29,295 bases of DNA from an uncultured Eubacteriales bacterium (GCA_905201505.1 CAJKOJ010000022.1:1-29295), one strand, 5' to 3'; positions 6,587 to 15,027 are shown, numbered from the stretch's first letter. Notes: generated by a model not told the origin, from the letters alone. Numbers and translations: made by a program.

Positions 6587-6651
6587 AGGACTAGTGCTTG
6601 ATTTGACTTTAAGTAAAATATATGATTTGAAAATAAGGAGGTGCTTTTGAG

Positions 6652-6786
6652 ATGAAGATGACATACCAGCCAAAAAAGAGACAGAGAAGCAAGGTTCATG
6701 GCTTCAGAAAAAGAATGAGTACTGCTAATGGCAGAAAGGTAATACTTGCAAGACGTAGAAAAGGCAGAAAGGTTTTATCTGCATAA
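6652..6786 (+). CDS. rpmH: Ribosomal protein bL34
   Basis: A 44-residue, strongly basic large-subunit ribosomal protein. The reading frame begins MKMTYQPKKRQRSK, continues HGFRKRMSTANGRKVILARR and ends RKGRKVLSA, matching the family along its whole length. AAGGAGGTG at 6635-6643 lies 8 nt before the ATG. bL34 packs against 23S rRNA in the 50S subunit. It opens the conserved block rpmH-rnpA-yidD-yidC-jag, behind a near-consensus promoter. A hairpin between rpmH and rnpA probably lets rpmH be expressed more than the rest. Confidence 0.97.
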   Translation: MKMTYQPKKRQRSKVHGFRKRMSTANGRKVILARRRKGRKVLSA

Positions 6787-6790
6787 TTGG

Positions 6791-6820
6791 AAGCCCGCTT
6801 TTTAAGTGGGCTTTATTGTT
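6791..6820 (+). terminator. Partial terminator / attenuator between rpmH and rnpA
   Basis: AAGCCCGCTT (6791-6800) pairs with AAGTGGGCTT (6804-6813), 10 bp with one G-U pair, followed by TATTGTT rather than a strong U-run. This would reduce, not block, read-through into rnpA. Confidence 0.6.
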
Positions 6821-6889
6821 CTGTAAGAAGTATGAATATGCGATATAAAGGTAACATTAATACCGGTTGCCGGATGAAGGGGGATAAAA

Positions 6890-7240
6890 ATGTTATTTAC
6901 AGAGTCCCTTAAAAAAAATTATCAGTTCAGATATGTGTATAACAGAGGCCGTTCCATTGCCAATAAATTATTAGTAATGTATTCAATTAAGAATGGAACA
7001 CAGAGTAATCGTTATGGTATATCAGTCAGTAAAAAAGTTGGCAACAGTGTTGTCAGAAGCAGAATTACTAGATTACTCAGAGAGAGTTACAGACTGTCTG
7101 AAAAAAATATATTGAGTGGCTATGACATTGTGGTTATAGCTAGAAGTTCAGCTAAGGACGCTGGATACAGAGAGATTGAAAGTGCTCTTTTGCACTTGTT
7201 AAAAAAACAGAGATTACTGAAGTCGGAGAAGAAGGATTGA
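6890..7240 (+). CDS. rnpA: Ribonuclease P protein component
   Basis: 116-aa basic protein subunit of RNase P, which helps the RNA subunit recognise and cut the 5' leader from precursor tRNAs. The family pattern is clear: FRYVYNRGRS near the N terminus (about 13-22), RYGISVSKKVGNSVVRSRITRLLRE (about 41-65, the RNR-type signature helix) and GYDIVVIARSSA (about 77-88). Length is typical. A GGGGG-type ribosome site precedes the ATG. yidD follows after 7 nt, so the two are co-transcribed. The position after rpmH is conserved across bacteria. Confidence 0.97.
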   Translation: MLFTESLKKNYQFRYVYNRGRSIANKLLVMYSIKNGTQSNRYGISVSKKVGNSVVRSRITRLLRESYRLSEKNILSGYDIVVIARSSAKDAGYREIESALLHLLKKQRLLKSEKKD

Positions 7241-7247
7241 TTCCGGT

Positions 7248-7457
7248 ATGAAAAAAACAGCACTATTTTTAATAGGCTTTTACAGAAAATACATTACACC
7301 ATTTACCCCCAGGAGTTGTAGATTTGTTCCTACTTGCTCTGCCTATGCCTATGAGGCGATTGCAAAGTATGGCTGTTTGAAGGGCGGATATTTGGCTGTT
7401 AGAAGAATTTTGAAGTGTCATCCTTTTCATAAGGGTGGCTATGACCCTGTTCCATAA
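7248..7457 (+). CDS. yidD: YidD, membrane protein insertion efficiency factor
   Basis: 69-aa small protein with the diagnostic family core RSCRFVPTCSAYAYEAIAKYG (about 22-42) and RRILKCHPFHKGGYDPVP at the C terminus. YidD is a membrane-associated accessory to YidC/Sec-dependent insertion. The N-terminal half contains an amphipathic helix. It begins 7 nt after rnpA and is followed by yidC after 14 nt, with the yidC ribosome site overlapping its stop codon region. Confidence 0.96.
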   Translation: MKKTALFLIGFYRKYITPFTPRSCRFVPTCSAYAYEAIAKYGCLKGGYLAVRRILKCHPFHKGGYDPVP

Positions 7458-7471
7458 AGGAGGATATACCG

Positions 7472-8515
7472 TTGTTGCTAAATCTATTAGCTGTTGCAAG
7501 AAATGTAATGAAGGATCCCGGTGTTATAGTTGGTCCTATTGCCTGGATATTAGGTCATGTTATTGATTTCTTCTTTAACATAATTTATAGTTTGGGTATA
7601 CATGCCAATTCATTGGGCATTTCAATTATTTTATTAACTATTTTTACACGTTGTCTTATGATTCCGCTTTCTTATAAGCAGCAGAAGTCTATGTTTAAAA
7701 TGCAGGCACTCGCTCCTGAACTTAAGAAAATACAGGCAAAATATAAAGACAGCATGTCTGATCCTGAAATTCAGAGAAAAATGCAGATGGAGACACAGAA
7801 ACTTTACAGCGAGAATAATGTAAGCCCGTTTAGCGGATGCTTGCCTATGATTATTCAGCTTCCTATTTTCTTTGGTCTTTATCATGTAATGCAGAATCCT
7901 TTTAAGTATATTGAGGTTATAAACCAGGTTTACAGCCAATTGTCAACAATCGTGCTTACTGCTGCTCAGTCAAATTCAACTGTTTTAGAGCTTGTTAAAC
8001 ATTTTGGTGAGCTTGCAAGTGTGCCTGTTGGTACAAGCATTGATGTAAATCTGTTTAACAGAATCATTAATATTTTAGGTCCTGAAGAAGTCGGTCAGCT
8101 TAAGACAGCTATTGCTTCTGTGGATTTTGACACTGTTTGTCAAAGTAAGGACGCCATTGAATATTTTATGGGTCTTAATCTTACAGAGACTGTAGGTTTT
8201 GCTTTGACACCTAAGCTCATAATTCCAATTCTTTCAGGTCTTACAACATTCTTGTCATCATGGCTGATGACTAAGAGAAATGTTCCAACTGATCCTGCTA
8301 TGAAGTCACAGCAGAGAATAATGAATATTACTATGCCGCTGATGATGGCATGGATTACTACATCACTTCCGGGTGGTATTGGTATATACTGGATTGTGTC
8401 TAATATATTCCAGCTTTGTCAGCAGTTCTTCCTTAACAAACATTTTGAAAAAATTGGTGCTGCGGAAATAATCGTGCCTAAGGAGAAGAAGCATAAAAAG
8501 GGAGGAATCAGATAA
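7472..8515 (+). CDS. yidC: YidC/Oxa1-family membrane insertase
   Basis: 347-aa insertase that places proteins into the cytoplasmic membrane, alone or with SecYEG. The five-helix Oxa1 core is present: helix 1 about 43-64, then the cytoplasmic hairpin rich in KMQ (QQKSMFKMQALAPELKKIQ), the helix SGCLPMIIQLPIFFGLYHVM, and two C-terminal helices (about 245-265 and 285-315, GGIGIYWIVSNIFQLCQQFF). The positively charged groove residue appears as R62 in FTRCLMIPL. No large Gram-negative-type periplasmic domain is present. The start is unusual: TTG at 7472, 8 nt after AAGGAGG (7457-7463), with no in-frame ATG before residue 13. A second TTG at 7475 is possible. The stop overlaps the jag start (TAATG). 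Confidence 0.95.
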   Translation: MLLNLLAVARNVMKDPGVIVGPIAWILGHVIDFFFNIIYSLGIHANSLGISIILLTIFTRCLMIPLSYKQQKSMFKMQALAPELKKIQAKYKDSMSDPEIQRKMQMETQKLYSENNVSPFSGCLPMIIQLPIFFGLYHVMQNPFKYIEVINQVYSQLSTIVLTAAQSNSTVLELVKHFGELASVPVGTSIDVNLFNRIINILGPEEVGQLKTAIASVDFDTVCQSKDAIEYFMGLNLTETVGFALTPKLIIPILSGLTTFLSSWLMTKRNVPTDPAMKSQQRIMNITMPLMMAWITTSLPGGIGIYWIVSNIFQLCQQFFLNKHFEKIGAAEIIVPKEKKHKKGGIR

Positions 8516-9402
8516 TGAAGCAGATAGAAATGACAGGCAGAACCATTAATGAAGCTATTGATAATGCCTGTTCTAAATTAGGTGTAGGATTGCTTGATGT
8601 TGAATATAAGGTTATTGACGAACCTACAAAGGGTTTTCTCGGTATCGGGGCAAAGCCTGCCAAGGTGCTTGTAACTGTAATAGGCAGTGAGAACGATACA
8701 GAGGAAATTAAGGAACCTGCAAAAACTAATACGGCAGAAATAAAGCCTGAACCACAAGAAGAAGTGATAAAGGCTGTTGAAATCGTTGAAATTGAAAACG
8801 AAAATGAAATAGTTGAAGTTAAAACTGAGGAAGTTGTTGAAATAACTGAAGATGTAAGTGCCGCAGATGATGAAAATGCCGAAAGTGAATCTGCCAGAGC
8901 AGGTCTTACTGATGAAGATAAGGAACAAATTCTCAGTGTTGCAACTAATTTCTTAAAAGAAGTATTTGAAAAAATGAATATGCAGGTTGAGCTTAGTGCA
9001 AGGTTCAATGATAATAAGCATATTTTTGTTGAAATGAACGGTGAAGATATGGGTACTATAATAGGTAAGAGAGGTCAAACTCTTGACAGTATTCAGTATC
9101 TTACAAATCTTGTTGTAAATAAGGGCGAATACCCTTATATGAATGTTACTCTTGATACAGAGGATTACAGAGCAAAAAGACAAAAAACTCTTGAACAGCT
9201 TGCCTTTAATTTAGCAAAGAAGGCTAAGCATAATAGGAGAAATATTACTCTTGAGCCAATGAATCCTTATGAGAGAAGAATAATTCATGCAACTTTGCAG
9301 AATGACAGATATGTTACTACATACAGTGAGGGTACTGAACCTTACAGATATGTTGTAATTGCTTTAAAGAATAACTATTCAAACAGAAGAAACTATAATT
9401 AA
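8515..9402 (+). CDS. khpB: KhpB/Jag RNA-binding protein (Jag-N, KH, R3H)
   Basis: 295-aa RNA-binding protein. The order is Jag-N domain (residues 1-56, ending KGFLGIGAKPAKV), a highly acidic low-complexity linker (about 60-130, rich in Glu/Val), a KH domain with the IIGKRGQTLDSIQYL loop (about 183-197), and an R3H domain (about 230-295) with the Arg-x3-His signature in ERRIIHATL. KhpB works with KhpA in RNA binding and affects cell division and envelope growth in Firmicutes; here that is inferred from homology. The ATG overlaps the yidC stop codon by one base, so the pair is translationally coupled. The linker is longer and more acidic than the compact version. Confidence 0.95.
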   Translation: MKQIEMTGRTINEAIDNACSKLGVGLLDVEYKVIDEPTKGFLGIGAKPAKVLVTVIGSENDTEEIKEPAKTNTAEIKPEPQEEVIKAVEIVEIENENEIVEVKTEEVVEITEDVSAADDENAESESARAGLTDEDKEQILSVATNFLKEVFEKMNMQVELSARFNDNKHIFVEMNGEDMGTIIGKRGQTLDSIQYLTNLVVNKGEYPYMNVTLDTEDYRAKRQKTLEQLAFNLAKKAKHNRRNITLEPMNPYERRIIHATLQNDRYVTTYSEGTEPYRYVVIALKNNYSNRRNYN

Positions 9403-9408
9403 TTTAAG

Positions 9409-9436
9409 GGCATAGGCGAGAGCCTGTGCCTTTTTT
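9409..9436 (+). terminator. Intrinsic terminator after khpB
   Basis: GGCATAGGC (9409-9417) pairs with GCCTGTGCC (9422-9430), 9 bp with one wobble, closing a GAGA tetraloop and followed by six T. It lies directly before the mnmE ribosome site, so mnmE depends on read-through or on a promoter I cannot see. Confidence 0.85.
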
Positions 9437-9457
9437 GAAAATCGGAGGTTGAACATT

Positions 9458-10834
9458 ATGCTTAAAGTTAATATTGATGATACAATAGCTGCTATATCTA
9501 CTGCTACGGGAAACGGCGGTATAGGCATTGTTCGACTTAGCGGCAGCGGGGCTATTGATGCGGCTGAAAGCGTATTTGTATCAGTTAAGGGTAAAAAACT
9601 CAGTGAGCAGAAAAGTCATACAATACATTTTGGAAATATAGTATATGAAGGAAAAGTTATTGATGAGGTACTTGTGTCTGTAATGAAGGCACCTAATACT
9701 TATACCCGTGAAGATATTGTAGAAATAAATACTCACGGCGGATACAGGGCTGTGACTGCTGTGCTTAACGCAGTTCTTAAATGCGGAGCAAGAATGGCAG
9801 AGCCCGGAGAATTTACTAAAAGGGCTTTCCTAAACGGAAGAATTGACCTTACTCAGGCTGAAGCCGTAATTGATATTATAAATGCTAAGACTGATGCAAG
9901 CAGAGAGGCAGCCATGCTTAGGTTAGAAGGCAGACTGTCTAAGGAAATAAAGACAATAAGGGATAAAATATTGACTATGCTTGCACATATTGAAGCCGGT
10001 ATTGATTATCCTGAACACGATGATGAAACTATGACTTACAATATGATTTCTGAGGGTACAAAAGCTGCTGTTGAAGCAGTTGATAAGCTGATAAAGTCAG
10101 CTGATACAGGGAAAATATACAAAGAGGGTATAAAGACTGTTATATTAGGCAGACCTAATGTGGGAAAATCTTCCCTCCTTAATGCTATGCTTGAGGAAGA
10201 CAGAGCAATTGTAACGGATATTCCGGGAACTACAAGAGACAGTCTTGAAGAAATGCTTAATGTACACGGGATACCCCTTAATATTATTGATACGGCAGGT
10301 ATAAGGAACACTAATGATGTAATTGAGCAAATTGGTGTGGAAAAGTCTAAAAACCTTGCAGAGCAAGCAGACCTTATACTGCTAATGTTTGACGGCAGTA
10401 AAGAATTGACAGATGAGGATTTGGAACTTATTGAATTGGTTAGGAATAAGAAAACTATTACTCTTGTAAATAAGCTGGATTTGGAGCAGAAGATAGATAT
10501 GGGGGCTATTAAGGATATGGACCCTGTTAATATATCTGTCAAGGCTGACAAGGGTATTAATGATATATATGAAAAAATAAAGAGTATGTTTGCTGTAGGT
10601 GATATTAATATTGACAATGAAGTATTAATATCCGGAGAAAGAAATAAAGAGAGCCTTTATAAGGCTAAAAGAAGCTTAAATAATGTTATGGAAACAGTTG
10701 AAAACAGAATGCCTGAGGATTTTATATCAATGGACCTTACAGAAGCTTATGAGGCTCTTGGTGAGATAACAGGAGAGGCTCTGGAAGAAGATATTATTGA
10801 TAAGATATTCAGTGAGTTCTGCTTGGGAAAATAG
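9458..10834 (+). CDS. mnmE: tRNA modification GTPase MnmE
   Basis: 458-aa GTPase that, with MnmG, installs the carboxymethylaminomethyl group on wobble U34 of certain tRNAs, using 5,10-methylene-THF. Regions in order: N-terminal tetrahydrofolate-binding domain (1-120, with NTYTREDIVEINTHGG and EPGEFTKRAFLNGRIDLTQAEAV), helical domain, then the inserted G domain with G231-RPNVGKS (P-loop), PGTTRD, D278-TAG and N338-K-L-D341. The C-terminal FCLGK carries the conserved C455. An upstream TTG at 9449 is in frame but lies inside the ribosome site GGAGGT (9444-9449). The ATG at 9458 has ideal 8-nt spacing. Confidence 0.97.
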   Translation: MLKVNIDDTIAAISTATGNGGIGIVRLSGSGAIDAAESVFVSVKGKKLSEQKSHTIHFGNIVYEGKVIDEVLVSVMKAPNTYTREDIVEINTHGGYRAVTAVLNAVLKCGARMAEPGEFTKRAFLNGRIDLTQAEAVIDIINAKTDASREAAMLRLEGRLSKEIKTIRDKILTMLAHIEAGIDYPEHDDETMTYNMISEGTKAAVEAVDKLIKSADTGKIYKEGIKTVILGRPNVGKSSLLNAMLEEDRAIVTDIPGTTRDSLEEMLNVHGIPLNIIDTAGIRNTNDVIEQIGVEKSKNLAEQADLILLMFDGSKELTDEDLELIELVRNKKTITLVNKLDLEQKIDMGAIKDMDPVNISVKADKGINDIYEKIKSMFAVGDINIDNEVLISGERNKESLYKAKRSLNNVMETVENRMPEDFISMDLTEAYEALGEITGEALEEDIIDKIFSEFCLGK

Positions 10835-10892
10835 TTATTTGAAAAGAAAAATAGATGTTTACAAATAGGGTAATTAAAATTGAGGTGAAAAA

Positions 10893-12776
10893 ATGGAAAA
10901 ATTATATACAGCTGATGAAGTTGATGTTTGCGTTATAGGTGCAGGTCATGCAGGCTGTGAGGCAGCTTTAGCTGCTGCAAGAATGGGATTAAAGACAATA
11001 TTATTTGCTCTTAATCTAGACAGTATTGCTATGATGCCCTGCAATCCTCATATCGGAGGCAGTTCAAAAGGTCATCTTGTAAGAGAAATAGACGCTCTTG
11101 GCGGAGAAATGGGAAAAAATATTGACAAAACATATTTGCAGATTAAAATGCTTAATACGGGGAAAGGTCCCGCAGTGTATTCCTTAAGAGCACAGGCAGA
11201 TAAATCTAAGTATCATACTGAAATGAAAAAGGTACTTGAAAATACTGAAAACTTGTTAATAAGACAGGGTGAAATTGTTGATATTTTAACTGAGGATGGA
11301 AAAGTAACAGGAGTAGTATCCGAGAGCAATGCACTGTATAAGTGTAAGGCTGCGATAATATGCAGCGGTACATATTTACAGGCTCGCTGTCTTTATGGTG
11401 ATACTATTATTGAAAGCGGTCCAAACGGTCTCAGAAGGTCTGAAAAATTAAGTGACTGCTTAAAAAGACTTGGTATAAAACTTTTCAGATACAAAACAGG
11501 TACTCCCGCAAGAGTTGACGCAAAAACTGTTGATATATCCAAAATGAAGGCACAGCCCGGAGATGAAAAGGTTATTCCCTTTTCTTTTGAGGATATAGAC
11601 AAGAATATTGAAAAGCCACAGTATGATTGTTATTTAACCTATACAAATGAAAAAACCCACGAAATAATAAGAGCAAATCTTGACCGTTCTCCCCTTTACT
11701 CAGGTGTTATTGAGGGAACAGGTCCCAGATACTGTCCTTCAATTGAGGATAAGGTTGTAAGGTTTGCAGACAAGACACAGCATCAGATATTTGTAGAGCC
11801 TGAGGGTGAGGATACAAATGAAATGTATATACAGGGTATGAGTTCTTCACTGCCTGAGGATGTACAGATTGCTATGTACAGAACTATACCGGGGCTTGAA
11901 AATGTAAAATTCACAAGGACTGCTTATGCTATAGAGTATGATTGTATTGACGCAAATCAGTTAAAGCTTACTCTTGAATTTAAAAACATTCACGGGCTTT
12001 TCAGTGCCGGTCAGTTTAACGGTACAAGCGGATATGAAGAGGCAGCGGCACAAGGCATAATTAGCGGTATTAATGCAGCAGCTTATATAAAGGGCAGAGA
12101 GCCGCTTGTTTTAGACAGGAGCGAGGCTTATATAGGTGTTCTCATTGATGATATTATTACTAAAGAGAGCAGAGAGCCTTATAGAATGATGACATCAAGA
12201 GCTGAATACAGACTGCTGTTAAGACAGGATAATGCAGATTTGAGACTTACTGAATATGGATATAAATACGGACTTATCTCACAGGAGCGATATGACAAAT
12301 TTATTGCTAAAAAAGAAGCTATTGAAAAAGAGATAAAGAGAGTAAGTAAAATAAACTTTGGTCCGACAGATGAAGTAAACAATCTTCTTAAAAGCCTGGG
12401 AAGCTCTCCTCTTTCTACAGGTATAAATATGGGAGATATTATAAAACGTCCTGAAATTACTTATGATATGCTTGCACCTATTGATAAGGAGAGACCTGAG
12501 CTCAGTGATGAAGTAAGAGAACAGGTTAATATACAGATAAAGTATGAGGGTTATATTGCAAGGCAAATGAAGCAGGTAGAGAGCTTTAAAAAACTTGAGG
12601 CAAAAAAAATACCTGAGGAATTAGACTACGATGAAGTAATGGGACTGAGAATTGAGGCAAGGCAGAAATTTAAGTTGGTTAAGCCTGTAAATATTGGTCA
12701 GGCAAGCAGAATAAGCGGTGTAAGTCCTGCTGATGTAAATATGCTGCTTGTATATATGAATGGATATAAGCAGTAA
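10893..12776 (+). CDS. mnmG: tRNA uridine-5-carboxymethylaminomethyl(34) synthesis enzyme MnmG
   Basis: 627-aa FAD enzyme (GidA), partner of MnmE in the U34 modification complex. The Rossmann FAD motif is at residues 16-21 (IGAGHAGCEAALAAARMG). The region CNPHIGGSSKGHLVREIDALGG (about 50-71), GTFLQ-like CSGTYLQARCL, and the second FAD-contacting stretch AGQFNGTSGYEEAAAQG (about 371-387) are intact. The helical C-terminal domain that binds MnmE is present (RISGVSPADVNMLLVYM). Length is typical. TGAGGTG precedes the ATG. It follows mnmE by 58 bp and is closed by a strong terminator. rsmG, its usual downstream neighbour in Firmicutes, is not there. Confidence 0.97.
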   Translation: MEKLYTADEVDVCVIGAGHAGCEAALAAARMGLKTILFALNLDSIAMMPCNPHIGGSSKGHLVREIDALGGEMGKNIDKTYLQIKMLNTGKGPAVYSLRAQADKSKYHTEMKKVLENTENLLIRQGEIVDILTEDGKVTGVVSESNALYKCKAAIICSGTYLQARCLYGDTIIESGPNGLRRSEKLSDCLKRLGIKLFRYKTGTPARVDAKTVDISKMKAQPGDEKVIPFSFEDIDKNIEKPQYDCYLTYTNEKTHEIIRANLDRSPLYSGVIEGTGPRYCPSIEDKVVRFADKTQHQIFVEPEGEDTNEMYIQGMSSSLPEDVQIAMYRTIPGLENVKFTRTAYAIEYDCIDANQLKLTLEFKNIHGLFSAGQFNGTSGYEEAAAQGIISGINAAAYIKGREPLVLDRSEAYIGVLIDDIITKESREPYRMMTSRAEYRLLLRQDNADLRLTEYGYKYGLISQERYDKFIAKKEAIEKEIKRVSKINFGPTDEVNNLLKSLGSSPLSTGINMGDIIKRPEITYDMLAPIDKERPELSDEVREQVNIQIKYEGYIARQMKQVESFKKLEAKKIPEELDYDEVMGLRIEARQKFKLVKPVNIGQASRISGVSPADVNMLLVYMNGYKQ

Positions 12777-12810
12777 ATTATTTAAAATTTTAATGTATAA
12801 AATAAGTGGT

Positions 12811-12849
12811 AAAAAGACATATACCAAAGTATAGGGTATATGTCTTTTT
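12811..12849. terminator. Strong terminator after mnmG
   Basis: A 15-bp perfect stem, AAAAAGACATATACC (12811-12825) with GGTATATGTCTTTTT (12835-12849), has a 9-nt loop. The arms supply both the U-run and the A-run, so it can work in both directions. It ends the origin-side gene block. Confidence 0.88.
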
Positions 12850-12883
12850 ATTTAAGTTAATATATATAACAGGGAAAAATATA

Positions 12884-12912
12884 TTGCATAAAATTACTAT
12901 TAATGTTAAAAT
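12884..12912 (+). promoter_or_regulatory. Promoter of coaBC
   Basis: TTGCAT (12884-12889) and TAAAAT (12907-12912) are 17 bp apart, and TG at 12904-12905 makes an extended -10. The transcript would start near 12919, past the ATG at 12903. This excludes the longer reading of coaBC. Confidence 0.65.
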
Positions 12913-12941
12913 TAATACAAAATTATTTAGGATGTGATTTT

Positions 12942-14144
12942 GTGAATCATAAGAAGAGTGTCTTGCTTGGTGTTACAAGCTCTATAGCTGCCTACAAGTC
13001 AGCGAAAATTGCCCACACCTTATATAAGGCCGGATATAATGTAAATGTTATAATGAGTGAAAATGCAGCTGAGTTTATTGCTCCGCTTACATTTGAAAGG
13101 CTGACAGGCAATAAATGTATTGTTAATACTTTTGAAAAAACTTACAGCTATGATGTAAAGCATATTTCAATTGCAAAGCAGTCTGACATTGCTATAATTG
13201 CTCCTGCTACTGCAAATATTATAGGCAAAATTGCAAATGGTATTGCTGATGATATGCTTTCTACTACTATTATGGCTTGTACTTGCCCAAAATACATTGC
13301 ACCTGCTATGAATACCAATATGTATGAAAATCCTATTGTACAGGACAATATAGAAAAACTCAAGAAATACGGTTATAAGTTTATTGAGCCTAAAAGCGGA
13401 CTTCTTGCCTGCGGTGATGTGGGAAAAGGAAAAATGGAGGAGCCTGAAAAAATTGTTGAGTATGTTTACAGGGAACTTCAGTGTGAAAAAGATATGACAG
13501 GTAAAAGGGTATTGGTAACGGCAGGAGCTACAATGGAAGCAATTGACCCGGTAAGGTATATTACAAATCATTCAACAGGAAAAATGGGCTGTGCAATTGC
13601 AAGACAAGCTATGCTAAGAGGTGCAGAAGTTACTATTATTGCGGGTAATATGACAATTGAACCTCCTGAGTTTGTCAATGTTATAAATGTGAAAAGTGCA
13701 GAAGATATGTTTGAAGCGGTAAGGAATAATTTTGACAACTGCGATATTGTAATAAAAGCTGCAGCCGTAGCTGACTATACACCTGAAATTACCTATGATA
13801 ATAAGGTTAAGAAAAAAGACGGGGATATGTCTATTGCTTTAAAGAGAACTACAGATATACTTAAATATCTGGGGAAGCATAAAAAAAATCAGTTTTTATG
13901 CGGGTTTAGTATGGAAACTGAAAATATGGCTGAAAATTCAAAGGCTAAACTTGAAAGTAAAAGTATTGATATGATTGTTGCTAATAACCTGAAAACGGAA
14001 GGTGCAGGCTTTGGAACAGATACAAATGTTGTGACAATCATTACCAAAGATAAGTTTGTTGAACTGCCTAAAATGACTAAAGTACAGGCTGCTGATGAAA
14101 TATTATCAAAAATTCTTGAAGAGATAAATAAAAAACATTTTTAA
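12942..14144 (+). CDS. coaBC: Bifunctional phosphopantothenoylcysteine decarboxylase / synthetase
   Basis: 400-aa enzyme for two steps of coenzyme A synthesis: joining cysteine to 4'-phosphopantothenate (CoaB) and decarboxylating the product (CoaC). The CoaC half (1-180, FMN flavoprotein) has H74 in DVKHISIAKQ, N124 in PAMNTNMYENP and C157 in GLLACGDVG, matching the E. coli catalytic positions. The CoaB half (about 187-400) starts KRVLVTAGATMEAIDPVRYITNHSTGKMG and has the KVKKK segment around K288-K292. The frame is open from an ATG at 12903, but the promoter -10 overlaps that codon. I chose GTG at 12942, which follows AGGATG by 7 nt and gives the usual family length. Confidence 0.93.
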   Translation: MNHKKSVLLGVTSSIAAYKSAKIAHTLYKAGYNVNVIMSENAAEFIAPLTFERLTGNKCIVNTFEKTYSYDVKHISIAKQSDIAIIAPATANIIGKIANGIADDMLSTTIMACTCPKYIAPAMNTNMYENPIVQDNIEKLKKYGYKFIEPKSGLLACGDVGKGKMEEPEKIVEYVYRELQCEKDMTGKRVLVTAGATMEAIDPVRYITNHSTGKMGCAIARQAMLRGAEVTIIAGNMTIEPPEFVNVINVKSAEDMFEAVRNNFDNCDIVIKAAAVADYTPEITYDNKVKKKDGDMSIALKRTTDILKYLGKHKKNQFLCGFSMETENMAENSKAKLESKSIDMIVANNLKTEGAGFGTDTNVVTIITKDKFVELPKMTKVQAADEILSKILEEINKKHF

Positions 14145-14181
14145 GATACTTATTATATGATAGTAGGAATGGGGAAATAAA

Positions 14182-14955
14182 ATGAAAAAGCTGTTTTGTT
14201 TAATAACTGCTGTCTTTCTTGTTCTGACAGGCTGTAAGAGTGAAGAGCCTGCTGAACATATCAGGGTTTTTGCTGATTCAAGTCTGAGCAATGCACTAAG
14301 TGCAGCAGCAGATGAATATACAGCAGAGAATTCTGTTGACATTGAAATTGTAGACGGAAGTACGAGTAAATTGTTTGAAAGAATAAAGGATGGGGCAGAT
14401 TGTGATATTTTTATTCCATCATCTAAAGATCAAATTAATTCATTAATTAAAAATAAGTATTTAAATGCAGAAAATGTTATTCCGCTGCTGAAAAACAACA
14501 TTGTTTTAATTAAAAAATATGACAAGGATACATTAGTTAAAGATTTTGATTCTGTAACAGAAGCCAAAAGTATATCACTTGCTGAAGAAAGTGAACCTGT
14601 TGGAATGTTTGCAAGAGAAGTCTTTATAAATCTTAATGTATTTAAAGATGTATTGAAAATGAATACAAAAAGCTGTCAAGATTCACCATCGGTTGTAAAT
14701 TCCATAATTGAAGGTGAAAGTGATGTTGGAGTTTGCTTTGAAACAGACGCATTGGCACAGGCTGACAAGGTGCAGATTATTGCATCAGCACCTAAGGAAA
14801 GTCTTAATTCAGAGGTGCTGTATTCAGTAGCTGTGTTAAATACAGATAACGGAGCAGAGCCGTCAGATAATGTTAAAAAGTTTGCTGAATATTTGGACAG
14901 TCCTGAAGCTGCACAAATTTTTGCAGGGTTTGATTTCGGTATTTACATAAATTAA
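14182..14955 (+). CDS. modA: ModA-like molybdate/oxyanion-binding lipoprotein
   Basis: 257-aa periplasmic-type binding protein of the ModA family, likely lipid-anchored: signal peptide ending VLTGC with C18 as the lipidated residue. The mature part begins IRVFADSSLSNALSAAADEY (about 27-46), with the paired serines S33-S34 that coordinate the oxyanion in ModA. DCDIFIPSSKDQI (about 74-86) and VGVCFETDALAQ (about 182-193) fit the later ligand loops. Molybdate or tungstate is the likely ligand, but this is inferred. No permease or ATPase gene (modB, modC) is next to it. It starts 37 nt after coaBC with a GGGGA ribosome site, so it could be in the coaBC transcript. Confidence 0.8.
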   Translation: MKKLFCLITAVFLVLTGCKSEEPAEHIRVFADSSLSNALSAAADEYTAENSVDIEIVDGSTSKLFERIKDGADCDIFIPSSKDQINSLIKNKYLNAENVIPLLKNNIVLIKKYDKDTLVKDFDSVTEAKSISLAEESEPVGMFAREVFINLNVFKDVLKMNTKSCQDSPSVVNSIIEGESDVGVCFETDALAQADKVQIIASAPKESLNSEVLYSVAVLNTDNGAEPSDNVKKFAEYLDSPEAAQIFAGFDFGIYIN

Positions 14956-14979
14956 AATTAAATAGTAAAAGGAATAATT

Positions 14980-15027
14980 AACCTCCGGCTTGGGATAATA
15001 AATAAAAACAAGTCTGGAGGTTTTTTT
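14980..15027 (+). promoter_or_regulatory. Terminator-like hairpin that contains the ribosome site of the oxidoreductase gene
   Basis: AACCTCC (14980-14986) pairs with GGAGGTT (15016-15022). The stem continues with a G-U, a G-C and, after a bulge, CTTG/CAAG, about 13 bp in all. Seven T (15021-15027) follow, then the ATG at 15028. GGAGG (15016-15020), the only ribosome site for this gene, is in the 3' arm. The structure could end the modA transcript, block translation, or both. Confidence 0.6.

Noticed and set aside
8508..9008. Ser-rich open frame opposite khpB
   Set aside because: It is the antisense of the acidic linker of khpB. The composition comes from the Glu-rich coding strand.
12903..12941. 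ATG start of coaBC at 12903
   Set aside because: The codon lies just before a TAAAAT -10 element (12907-12912), so it would not be in the transcript. GTG at 12942 has a ribosome site.
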